Assembly (NCBI GenBank): GCA_021292105.1
Contig: CM037874.1
Coordinates: forward strand, 16,536,615 to 16,600,614
Length of the DNA stretch: 64,000 nucleotides
Origin: Anadara kagoshimensis
Taxonomy: Eukaryota > Mollusca > Bivalvia > Arcoida > Arcidae
Reading direction: 5' to 3'
Shown: positions 33,563-45,810 of the stretch, piece after piece
Numbering within the stretch: the stretch's first letter is position 1
How the letters are laid out: each line of letters begins with the position of its first letter
The notes under the pieces: model-generated
What the model was told of the DNA's origin: nothing
What the model saw: only the letters and a program-made list of their open reading frames with translations
Databases searched by the model: none
Made by a program: the position numbers and the translations under genes

Positions 33563-33709
33563 AATTTGACGCCCAATAGTTTCATGTTTCTTTCATTTTG
33601 AATTTGGATTGCACAAGTGGCGGGTGTAGCTTGCTAGCACTTCCGGAGCACCGCCCATTTCCCCGCGGAACTTCACGTATTTTTTAGTTACTTAGTTTAC
33701 AAGTTCAAT
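33563..33709 (+). mobile_element. Retroelement 3' tail directly abutting the 49-bp array
   Basis: TTGACGCCCAATAGTTTCAT, then AAGTGGCGGGTGTAGCTTGC, CTTCCGGAGCACCGCCC and GCGGAACTTCACGT follow the order of the other tails. Where they have GTTTTTACTTTGCTTCTGG, this copy has GTTTTTCCTTTGCTTTGGG at 33710 and runs straight into the tandem array. The tail is therefore the left boundary of the satellite. Confidence 0.85.
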
Positions 33710-36700
33710 GTTTTTCCTTTGCTTTGGGATTGTGATCTGGACATTGATTGGTATATCTGTTTTTACTTTGCTTTTGGATTGTAATTTGAACATTGATTGG
33801 TATATCTGTTTTCCCTTTGCTTTTGGATTGTGATCTAGACATTGATTGGTATATCTGTTTTCCCTTTGCTTTTGGATTGTGATTTGAACATTGATTGGTA
33901 TCTGTTTTTACTTTGCTTTGGGATTGTGATTTGAACATTGATTGGTATATCTGTTTTCCCTTTGCTTTTGGATTGTGATTTGAACATTGATTGGTATATC
34001 TGTTTTTCCTTTCCTTTTGGATTGTGATCTGGACATTGATTGGTATATCTGTTTTTCCTTTGCTTTGGGATTGTGATCTGGACATTGATTGGTATATCTG
34101 CTTTTTTCTTTGCTTTTGGATTGTGATTTGAACATTGATTGGTATATCTGTGTTTCCTTTGCTTTTGGATTGTGATCTAGACATTGATTGGTATATCTGT
34201 TTTTACTTTGCTTTTGGATTGTGATCTGGACATTCATTGGTATATCTGTTTTTACTTTGCTTTTGGATTGTGATTTGAACATTGATTGGTATATCTGCTT
34301 TTCCTTTGCTTTGGGATTGTGATCTAGACATTGATTGGTATATCTGTTTTTACTTTGCTTTTGGATTGTGATTTAAACATTGATTGGTATATCTGTGTTT
34401 CCTTTGCTTTTGGATTGTGATCTGGACATTGATTGGTATATCTGTTTTTACTTTGCTTTTGGATTGTGATCTAGACATTGATTGGTATATCTGTTTTCCC
34501 TTTGCTTTTGGATTGTGATTTGAACATTGATTGGTATATCTGTTTTTCCTTTGCTTTTGGATTGTGATCTGGACATTGATTTGTATATCTGCTTTTTTCT
34601 TTGCTTTGGGATTGTGATTTGAACATTGATTGGTATATATGTTTTTCCTTTGCTTTTGGATTGTGATCTGGACATTGATTGGTATATCTGCTTTTTTCTT
34701 TGCTTTTGGATTGTGATCTGGACATTAATTGGTATATCTGCTTTTCCTTTGCTTTTGGATTGTGATTTGAACATTGATTGGTATATCTGCTTTTTTCTTT
34801 GCTTTTGGATTGTGATCTGACATTGATTGGTATATCTGCTTTTTTCTTTGCTTTGGATTGTGATTTGAACATTGATTGGTATATCTGTTTTTCCTTTGCT
34901 TTTGGATTGTGATTTGAACATTGATTGGTATATCTGCTTTTTTCTTTGCTTTGGATTGTGATCTGGACATTGATTGGTATATCTGCTTTTTTCTTTGCTT
35001 TTGGATTGTGATTTGAACATTGATTGGTATATCTGTTTTTCCTTTGCTTTTGTATTGTGATCTAGACATTGATTGGTATATGTTTTCCCTTTGTTTTTGG
35101 ATTGTGATTTGAACATTGATTGGTATATCTGTTTTTCCTTTGCTTTTGGATTGTGATTTGAACAATGATTGATATATCTCCTTTTCCTTTGCTTTGGGAT
35201 TGTGATTTGAACATTGATTAGTATATCTGTTTTTCCTTTGCTTTTGGATTGTGATCTAGACATTGATTGGTATATCTGTTTTTCCTTTGCTTTTGGATTG
35301 TGATCTGGACATTGATTGGTATATCTGCTTTTTTTTTTTGCTTTGGGATTGTGATTTGAACATTGATTGGTATATCTGTTTTTCCTTTCCTTTTGGATTG
35401 TGATCTGGACATTGATTGGTATATCTGTTTTTCCTTTACTTTTGGATTGTGATCTAGACATTGATTGGTATATCTGTTTTTTCTTTGCTTTTGGATTGTG
35501 ATCTGGACATTGATTGGTATATCTGCTTTTTTTTTGCTTTGGGATTGTGATTTGAACATTGATTGGTATATCTGTTTTTCCTTTCCTTTTGGATTGTGAT
35601 CTAGACATTGATTGGTATATCTGTTTTTCCTTTACTTTGGGATTGTGATCTAGACATTGATTGGTATATCTGTTTTTCCTTTGCTTTTGGATTGTGATCT
35701 GGACATTGATTGGTATATCTGCTTTTTTTTTTGCTTTGGGATTGTGATTTGAACATTGATTGGTATATCTGTTTTTCCTTTCCTTTTGGATTGTGATTTG
35801 AACATTGATTGGTATATCTGTTTTTCCTTTCCTTTTGGATTGTGATTTGAACATTGATTGGTATATCTGTTTTTCCTTTCCTTTTGGATTGTGATCTGGA
35901 CATTGATTGGTATATCTATTTTTCCTTTCCTTTTGGATTGTGATTTGAACATTGATTGGTATATCTGTTTTTTCTTTGCTTTTGGATTGTGATTTGAACA
36001 TTGATTGGTATCTGCTTTTCCTTTGCTTTGGGATTGTGATCTAGACATTGATTGGTATATCTGTTTTTCCTTTGCTTTGGGATTGTGATTTGAACATTGA
36101 TTCGTATATCTGTTTTTCCTTTTTTTTAGGATTGTGATCTGGACATTGATTGGTATATCTGCTTTTCCTTTGCTTTGGGATTGTAATTTGAACATTGATT
36201 GGTATATCTGTTATTCCTTTGCTTTTGGATTGTGATTTGAACATTGATTGGTATATCTGTTATTCCTTTGCTTTTGGATTGTGATTTGAACATTGATTGG
36301 TATATCTGTTTTTCCTTTACTTTTGGATTGTGATTTGAACATTGATTGGTATATCTGCTTTTCCTTTGCTTTTGGATTGTGATCTAGACATTGATTAGTA
36401 TATCTGCTTTTTTCTTTGCTTTTGGATTGTGATCTGGACATTAATTGGTATATCTGTTTTTACTTTGCTTTTGGATTGTGATTTGAACATTGATTGGTAT
36501 ATCTGTTTTCCCTTTGCTTTTGGATGGTGATTTGAACATTTATTGGTATATCTGTTTTTTTCTTTGCTTTTGGATTGTGATTTGAACATTGATTGGTATA
36601 TCTGCTGTTCCTTTGCTTTTGGATTGTGATTTGAACATTGATTGGTATATCTCCTTTTCCTTTGCTTTTGGATTGTGATTTGAACATTGATTGGTATATC

Positions 36701-37289
36701 TGCTTTTTTCTTTGCTTTTGGATTGTGATTTGAACATTGATTGGTATATCTGCTGTTCCTTTGCTTTTGGATTGTGATCTGGACATTAATTGGTATATCT
36801 GCTTTTCCTTTGCTTTTGGATTGTGATTTGAACATTGATTGGTATATCTGCTTTTGTCTTTGCTTTTGGATTGTGATTTGAACATTGATTGGTATATCTG
36901 TTTTTTTCGTTGCTTTTGGATTGTGATTTGAACATTGATTGGTATATCTGCTTTTCCTTTGCTTTTGGATTGTGATTTGAACATTGATTGGTATATCTGC
37001 TTTTGTCTTTGCTTTTGGATTGTGATTTGAACATTGATTGGTATGTCTGCTTTTTTTCTTTGCTTTTGGATTGTGATTTGAACATTGATTGGTATCTGTT
37101 TTTCCTTTGCTTTTGGATTGTGATCTAGACATTGATTGGTATATCTGCTTTTTCCTTTGCTTTTGGATTGTGATTTGAACATTGATTGGTATCTGTTTTT
37201 ACTTTGCTTTTGGATTGTGATCTGGACATTGATTGGTATCTGTTTTTCCTTTGCTTTTGGATTGTGATTTCAACATTGATTGGTATCTG

Positions 37290-40200
37290 TTTTTACTTTG
37301 CTTTTGGATTGTGATCTGGACATTGATTGGTATCTGTTTTTACTTTGCTTTTGGATTGTGATTTGAACATTGATTGGTATCTGTTTTTACTTTGCTTTTG
37401 GATTGTGATCTAGACATTGATTGGTATATCTGTTTTTACGTACTTTGCTTTTGGATTGTGATTTGAACATTGATTGGTATATCTGTTTTTCCTTTGCTTT
37501 TGGATTGTGATTTGAACACTGATTGGTATATCTGCTTTTTTCTTTGCTTTTGGATTGTGATTTGAACATTGATTGGTATATCTGTTTTTACTTTGCTTTT
37601 TGATTGTGATCTGGACATTGATTAGTATCTGTTTTTACTTTGCTTTTGGATTGTGATCTGGACATTGATTGGTATATCTGTTTTATTTTGCATTTAGATT
37701 ATGATTTGGACATTAATTGGTATATCTGTTTTTCCTTTGCTTTTGGATTGTGATCTGGACATTGATTGGTATATCTGCTTTTTTCTTTGCTTTTGGATTG
37801 TTATCTGGACATTGATTGGTATATCTGCTTTTTTCTTTGCTTTTGGATTGTGATCTGGACATTGATTGGTATATCTGTTTTTCCTTTGCTTTTGGATTTT
37901 GATTTGAACATTGATTGGTATCTGTTTTTACTTTGCTTTTGGATTGTGATCTGGACATTGATTGGTATCTGTTTTTACTTTGCTTTTGGATTGTGATTTG
38001 AACATTGTTTGGTATATCTGTTTTTACTTTGCTTTTGGATTGTGATCTGGACATTGATTGGTATATCTGTTTTTACTTTGCTTTTGGATTGTGATTTGAA
38101 CATTGATTGTTATATCTGTTTTTACTTTGCTTTTGGATTGTGATCTAGACATTGATTGGTATATCTGTTTTTACTTTGCTTTTTTGGATTGTGATTTGAA
38201 CATTGATTAGTATCTGTTTTTACTTTGCTTTTGGATCGTGATTTGAACATTGATTGGTATATCTGTTTTTACTTTGCTTTTGGATTGTGATTTGAACATT
38301 GATTGGTATATCTGTTTTTACTTTGCTTTTGGATTGTGATTTGAACATTGATTGGTATATCTGTTTTTCCTTTGCTTTTGGATTGTGATCTGGACATTGA
38401 TTGGTATATCTGTGTTTCCTTTGCTTTTGGATTGTGATTTGAACATTGATTGGTATATCTGTTTTTTCTTTGCTTTTGGATTGTGATTTGAACATTGATT
38501 GGTATCTGTTTTTACTTTGCTTTTGGATTGTGATCTGGACATTGATTGGTATATCTGTGTTTCCTTTGCTTTTGGATTGATTTGAACATTGATTGGTATA
38601 TCTGTTTTTACTTTGCTTTTGGATTGTGATCTGGACATTGATTAGTATCTGTTTTTACTTTGCTTTTGGATTGTGATCTGGGCATTGATTGGTATATCTG
38701 TGTTTCCTTTGCTTTTGGATTGTGATCTAGACATTGATTGGTATATCTGTTTTTACTTTGCTTTTGGATTGTGATTTGAACATTGATTGGTATATCTGTG
38801 TTTCCTTTGCTTTTGGATTGTGATCTGGACATTGATTGGTATATCTGTGTTTCCTTTGCTTTTGGATTGTGATCTAGACATTGATTGGTATATCTGTGTT
38901 TCCTTTACTTTTGGATTGTGATTTGAACATTGATTGGTATATCTGTGTTTCCTTTGCTTTTGGATTGTGATCTGGACATTGATTGGTATATCTGTGTTTC
39001 CTTTGCTTTTGGATTGTGATCTAGACATTGATTGGTATATCTGTGTTTCCTTTGCTTTTGGATTGTGATTTGAACATTGATTGGTATATCTGTGTTTCCT
39101 TTGCTTTTGGATTGTGATCTGGACATTGATTGGTATATCTGTGTTTCCTTTGCTTTTGGATTGTGATCTAGACATTGATTGGTATATCTGTGTTTCCTTT
39201 GCTTTTGGATTGTGATCTAGACATTGATTGGTATATCTGTGTTTCCTTTGCTTTTGGATTGTGATCTAGACATTGATTGGTATATCTGTGTTTCCTTTAC
39301 TTTTGGATTGTGATTTGAACATTGATTGGTATATCTGTGTTTCCTTTGCTTTTGGATTGTGATCTGGACATTGATTGGTATATCTGTGTTTCCTTTGCTT
39401 TTGGATTGTGATCTAGACATTGATTGGTATATCTGTTTTTACTTTGCTTTTGGATTGTGATCTGGACATTGATTGGTATATCTGTGTTTCCTTTGCTTTT
39501 GGATTGTGATCTAGACATTGATTGGTATATCTGTGTTTCCTTTACTTTTGGATTGTGATTTGAACATTGATTGGTATATCTGTGTTTCCTTTGCTTTTGG
39601 ATTGTGATCTGGACATTGATTGGTATATCTGTGTTTCCTTTGCTTTTGGATTGTGATCTAGACATTGATTGGTATATCTGTTTTTACTTTGCTTTTGGAT
39701 TGTGATCTGGACATTGATTGGTATATCTGTTTTTACTTTGCTTTTGGATTGTGATTTGAACATTGATTGGTATATCTGTGTTTCCTTTGCTTTTGGATTG
39801 TGATCTGGACATTGATTGGTATATCTGTTTTTACTTTGCTTTTGGATTGTGATTTAAACATTGATTGGTATATCTGTTTTTACTTTGCTTTTGGATTGTG
39901 ATCTGGACATTGATTAGTATCTGTTTTTACTTTGCTTTTGGATTGTGATCTGGACATTGATTGGTATATCTGTTTTATTTTGCATTTAGATTATGATTTG
40001 GACATTAATTGGTATATCTGTTTTTCCTTTGCTTTTGGATTGTGATTTGAACATTGATTGGTATATCTTCTTTTTTCTTTGCTTTTGGATTGTGATTTTA
40101 ACATTGATTGGTATATCTGGTTTTACTTTGCTTTTGGATTGTGATCTGGACATTGATTGGTATATCTGTTTTTACTTTGCTTTTGGATTGTGATCTAGAC

Positions 40201-43200
40201 ATTGATTAGTATCTGTTTTTACTTTGCTTTTGGATTGTGATCTGGACATTGATTGGTATATCTGTTTTTACTTTGCTTTTGGATTGTGATCTGGACATTG
40301 ATTGGTATATCTGTTTTTACTTTGCTTTTGGATTGTGATCTAGACATTGATTAGTATCTGTTTTTACTTTGCTTTTGGATTGTGATCTAGACATTGATTG
40401 GTATATCTGTTTTTACTTTGCTTTTGGATTGTGATCTAGACATTGATTGGTATATCTGTTTTTACTTTGCTTTTGGATTGTGATCTGGACATTGATTAGT
40501 ATATCTGTTTTTACTTTGCTTTTGGATTGTGATCTAGACATTGATTGGTATATCTGTTTTTTCTTTGCTTTTGGATTGTGATCTGGACATTGATTGGTAT
40601 ATCTGTTTTTTCTTTGCTTTTGGATTGTGATCTAGACATTGATTAGTATCTGTTTTTACTTTGCTTTTGGATTGTGATCTAGACATTGATTGGTATATCT
40701 GTTTTTACTTTGCTTTTGGATTGTGATTTGAACATTGATTAGTATATCTGTGTTTCCTTTGCTTTTGGATTGTGATCTAGACATTGATTGGTATATCTAT
40801 TTTTCCTTTGCTTTTGGATTGTGATCTAGACATTGATTGGTATATCTATTTTTACTTTGCTTTTGGATTGTGATCTGGACATTGATTGGTATATCTGTTT
40901 TTACTTTGCTTTTGGATTGTGATTTGAACATTGATTAGTATATCTGTTTTTACTTTGCTTTGGGATTGTGATCTGGACATTGATTGGTATCTGTTTTTAC
41001 TTTGCTTTTGGATTGTGATCTGGACATTAATTGGTATATCTGTTTTCCCTTTGTTTTTGGATTGTGATTTGAACATTGATTGGTATATCTGCTTTTCCTT
41101 TGCTTTTGGATTGTGATCTGGACATTGATTGGTATCTGTTTTTACTTTGCTTTTGGATTGTGATCTGGACATTGATTGGTATCTGTTTTTACTTTGCTTT
41201 TGGATTGTGATTTGAACATTGATTGGTATCTGTTTTTACTTTGCTTTTGGATTGTGATCTAGACATTGATTGGTATATCTGTTTTTACGTACTTTGCTTT
41301 TGGATTGTGATTTGAACATTGATTGGTATATCTGTTTTTCCTTTGCTTTTGGATTGTGATTTGAACACTGATTGGTATATCTGCTTTTTTCTTTGCTTTT
41401 GGATTGTGATTTGAACATTGATTGGTATATCTGTTTTTACTTTGCTTTTGGATTGTGATCTGGACATTGATTAGTATCTGTTTTTACTTTGCTTTTGGAT
41501 TGTGATCTGGACATTGATTGGTATATCTGTTTTATTTTGCATTTAGATTATGATTTGGACATTAATTGGTATATCTGTTTTTCCTTTGCTTTTGGATTGT
41601 GATCTGGACATTGATTGGTATATCTGCTTTTTTCTTTGCTTTTGGATTGTTATCTGGACATTGATTGGTATATCTGCTTTTTTCTTTGCTTTTGGATTGT
41701 GATCTAGACATTGATTGGTATATCTGTTTTTCCTTTGCTTTTGGATTTTGATTTGAACATTGATTGGTATCTGTTTTTACTTTGCTTTTGGATTGTGATC
41801 TGGACATTGATTGGTATCTGTTTTTACTTTGCTTTTGGATTGTGATTTGAACATTGTTTGGTATATCTGTTTTTACTTTGCTTTTGGATTGTGATCTGGA
41901 CATTGATTGGTATATCTGTTTTTACTTTGCTTTTGGATTGTGATTTGAACATTGATTGTTATATCTGTTTTTACTTTGCTTTTGGATTGTGATCTAGACA
42001 TTGATTGGTATATCTGTTTTTACTTTGCTTTTGGATTGTGATTTGAACATTGATTAGTATCTGTTTTTACTTTGCTTTTGGATCGTGATTTGAACATTGA
42101 TTGGTATATCTATTTTTACTTTGCTTTTGGATTGTGATTTTAACATTGATTGGTATATCTGTTTTTACTTTGCTTTTGGATTGTGATTTGAACATTGATT
42201 GGTATATCTGTGTTTCCTTTGCTTTTGGATTGTGATCTGGACATTGATTGGTATATCTGTGTTTCCTTTGCTTTTGGATTGTGATCTGAACATTGATTGG
42301 TATATCTGTTTTTTTCGTTGCTTTGGGATTGTGATTTGAACATTGATTGGTATCTGTTTTTACTTTGCTTTTGGATTGTGATTTGAACATTGATTGGTAT
42401 ATCTGTCTTTACTTTGCTTTTGGATTGTGATTTGAACATTGATCGGTATATCTGTTTTTACTTTGCTTTTGGATTGTGATCTGGACATTGATTAGTATCT
42501 GTTTTTACTTTGCTTTTGGATTGTGATCTGGGCATTGATTGGTATATCTGTGTTTCCTTTGCTTTTGGATTGTGATCTAGACATTGATTGGTATATCTGT
42601 TTTTACTTTGCTTTTGGATTGTGATTTGAACATTGATTGGTATATCTGTGTTTCCTTTGCTTTTGGATTGTGATCTGGACATTGATTGGTATATCTGTGT
42701 TTCCTTTGCTTTTGGATTGTGATCTAGACATTGATTGGTATATCTGTGTTTCCTTTACTTTTGGATTGTGATTTGAACATTGATTGGTATATCTGTGTTT
42801 CCTTTGCTTTTGGATTGTGATCTGGACATTGATTGGTATATCTGTGTTTCCTTTGCTTTTGGATTGTGATCTAGACATTGATTGGTATATCTGTGTTTCC
42901 TTTGCTTTTGGATTGTGATTTGAACATTGATTGGTATATCTGTGTTTCCTTTGCTTTTGGATTGTGATCTGGACATTGATTGGTATATCTGTGTTTCCTT
43001 TGCTTTTGGATTGTGATCTAGACATTGATTGGTATATCTGTGTTTCCTTTGCTTTTGGATTGTGATCTAGACATTGATTGGTATATCTGTGTTTCCTTTG
43101 CTTTTGGATTGTGATCTAGACATTGATTGGTATATCTGTGTTTCCTTTACTTTTGGATTGTGATTTGAACATTGATTGGTATATCTGTGTTTCCTTTGCT

Positions 43201-44890
43201 TTTGGATTGTGATCTGGACATTGATTGGTATATCTGTGTTTCCTTTGCTTTTGGATTGTGATCTAGACATTGATTGGTATATCTGTTTTTACTTTGCTTT
43301 TGGATTGTGATCTGGACATTGATTGGTATATCTGTGTTTCCTTTGCTTTTGGATTGTGATCTAGACATTGATTGGTATATCTGTGTTTCCTTTACTTTTG
43401 GATTGTGATTTGAACATTGATTGGTATATCTGTGTTTCCTTTGCTTTTGGATTGTGATCTGGACATTGATTGGTATATCTGTGTTTCCTTTGCTTTTGGA
43501 TTGTGATCTAGACATTGATTGGTATATCTGTTTTTACTTTGCTTTTGGATTGTGATCTGGACATTGATTGGTATATCTGTTTTTACTTTGCTTTGGATTG
43601 TGATTTGAACATTGATTGGTATATCTGTGTTTCCTTTGCTTTTGGATTGTGATCTGGACATTGATTGGTATATCTGTTTTTACTTTGCTTTTGGATTGTG
43701 ATTTAAACATTGATTGGTATATCTGTTTTTACTTTGCTTTTGGATTGTGATCTGGACATTGATTAGTATCTGTTTTTACTTTGCTTTTGGATTGTGATCT
43801 GGACATTGATTGGTATATCTGTTTTATTTTGCATTTAGATTATGATTTGGACATTAATTGGTATATCTGTTTTTCCTTTGCTTTTGGATTGTGATTTGAA
43901 CATTGATTGGTATATCTTCTTTTTTCTTTGCTTTTGGATTGTGATTTTAACATTGATTGGTATATCTGTTTTTACTTTGCTTTTGGATTGTGATCTGGAC
44001 ATTGATTGGTATATCTGTTTTTACTTTGCTTTTGGATTGTGATCTAGACATTGATTAGTATCTGTTTTTACTTTGCTTTTGGATTGTGATCTGGACATTG
44101 ATTGGTATATCTGTTTTTACTTTGCTTTTGGATTGTGATCTGGACATTGATTGGTATATCTGTTTTTACTTTGCTTTTGGATTGTGATCTAGACATTGAT
44201 TAGTATCTGTTTTTACTTTGCTTTTGGATTGTGATCTAGACATTGATTGGTATATCTGTTTTTACTTTGCTTTTGGATTGTGATCTAGACATTGATTGGT
44301 ATATCTGTTTTTATTTTGCTTTTGGATTGTGATCTGGACATTGATTAGTATATCTGTTTTTACTTTGCTTTTGGATTGTGATCTAGACATTGATTGGTAT
44401 ATCTGTTTTTTCTTTGCTTTTGGATTGTGATCTGGACATTGATTGGTATATCTGTTTTTTCTTTGCTTTTGGATTGTGATCTAGACATTGATTAGTATCT
44501 GTTTTTACTTTGCTTTTGGATTGTGATCTAGACATTGATTGGTATATCTATTTTTCCTTTGCTTTTGGATTGTGATCTAGACATTGATTGGTATATCTAT
44601 TTTTACTTTGCTTTTGGATTGTGATCTAGACATTGATTGGTATATCTGTTTTTACTTTGCTTTTGGATTGTGATTTGAACATTGATTAGTATATCTGTTT
44701 TTACTTTGCTTTGGGATTGTGATCTGGACATTGATTGGTATCTGTTTTTACTTTGCTTTTGGATTGTGATCTGGACATTAATTGGTATATCTGTTTTCCC
44801 TTTGTTTTTGGATTGTGATTTGAACATTGATTGGTATATCTGCTTTTCCTTTGCTTTTGGATTGTGATCTAGACATTGATTGGTATATCT
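37290..44890 (+). repeat. Tandem ~3.85-kb duplication within the 49-bp array
   Basis: Rare variants recur with a constant offset of 3849-3850: TTTTTACGTACTTTGC at 37434 and 41283; TTTTATTTTGCATTTAGATT near 37681 and 41530, and again near 39973 and 43822. Towards the right the offset falls to 3751, which is a loss of two 49-bp units in the second copy. The first copy is about 37290-41140 and the second 41140-44890. Confidence 0.85.
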
Positions 44891-45810
44891 GCTTTTTTCT
44901 TTGCTTTTGGATTGTGATCTGGACATTGATTGGTATATCTGTTTTTACTTTGCTTTTGGATTGTGATTTGAACATTGATTGGTATATCTGTTTTCCCTTT
45001 GCTTTTGGATGGTGATTTGAACATTTATTGGTATATCTGTTTTTTTCTTTGCTTTTGGATTGTGATTTGAACATTGATTGGTATATCTGCTGTTCCTTTG
45101 CTTTTGGATTGTGATTTGAACATTGATTGGTATATCTGCTTTTCCTTTGCTTTTGGATTGTGATTTGAACATTGATTGGTATATCTGCTTTTTTCTTTGC
45201 TTTTGGATTGTGATTTGAACATTGATTGGTATATCTGCTGTTCCTTTGCTTTTGGATTGTGATCTGGACATTAATTGGTATATCTGCTTTTCCTTTTCTT
45301 TTGGATTGTGATTTGAACATTGATTGGTATATCTGCTTTTTTCTTTGCTTTTGGATTGTGATTTGAACATTGATTGGTATATCTGTTTTTTTCGTTGCTT
45401 TTGGATTGTGATTTGAACATTGATTGGTATATCTGCTTTTCCTTTGCTTTTGGATTGTGATTTGAACATTGATTGGTATATCTGCTTTTTCTTTGCATTT
45501 GGATTGTGATTTGAACATTGATTGGTATCTGTTTTTCCTTTGCTTTTGGATTGTGATCTAGACATTGATTGGTATATCTGCTTTTTCCTTTGCTTTTGAA
45601 TTGTGATTTGAACATTGATTGGTATCTGTTTTTACTTTGCTTTTGGATTGTGATCTGGACATTGATTGGTATCTGTTTTTCCTTTGCTTTTGGATTGTGA
45701 TTTCAACATTGATTGGTATCTGTTTTTACTTTGCTTTTGGATTGTGATCTGGACATTGATTGGTATCTGTTTTTACTTTGCTTTTGGATTGTGATTTGAA
45801 CATTGATTGG
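44890..45810 (+). repeat. Second copy of the 36420-37380 block inside the array
   Basis: The private variants GGATGGTGATTTGAACATTT (36522 and 45008) and GATTTCAACATTGATTGG (37269 and 45701) recur in the same order. The flanking blocks therefore read B-A-A-B: 36.4-37.4, 37.3-41.1, 41.1-44.9 and 44.9-45.8 kb. Confidence 0.75.

Noticed and set aside
34448..36001. 517-codon minus-strand open frame, Lys/Ser/Gln rich
   Set aside because: It is wholly inside the 49-bp array, has a 49-residue period caused by unit length, and has equally long overlapping frames in other phases. There are no splice or start features of a gene.
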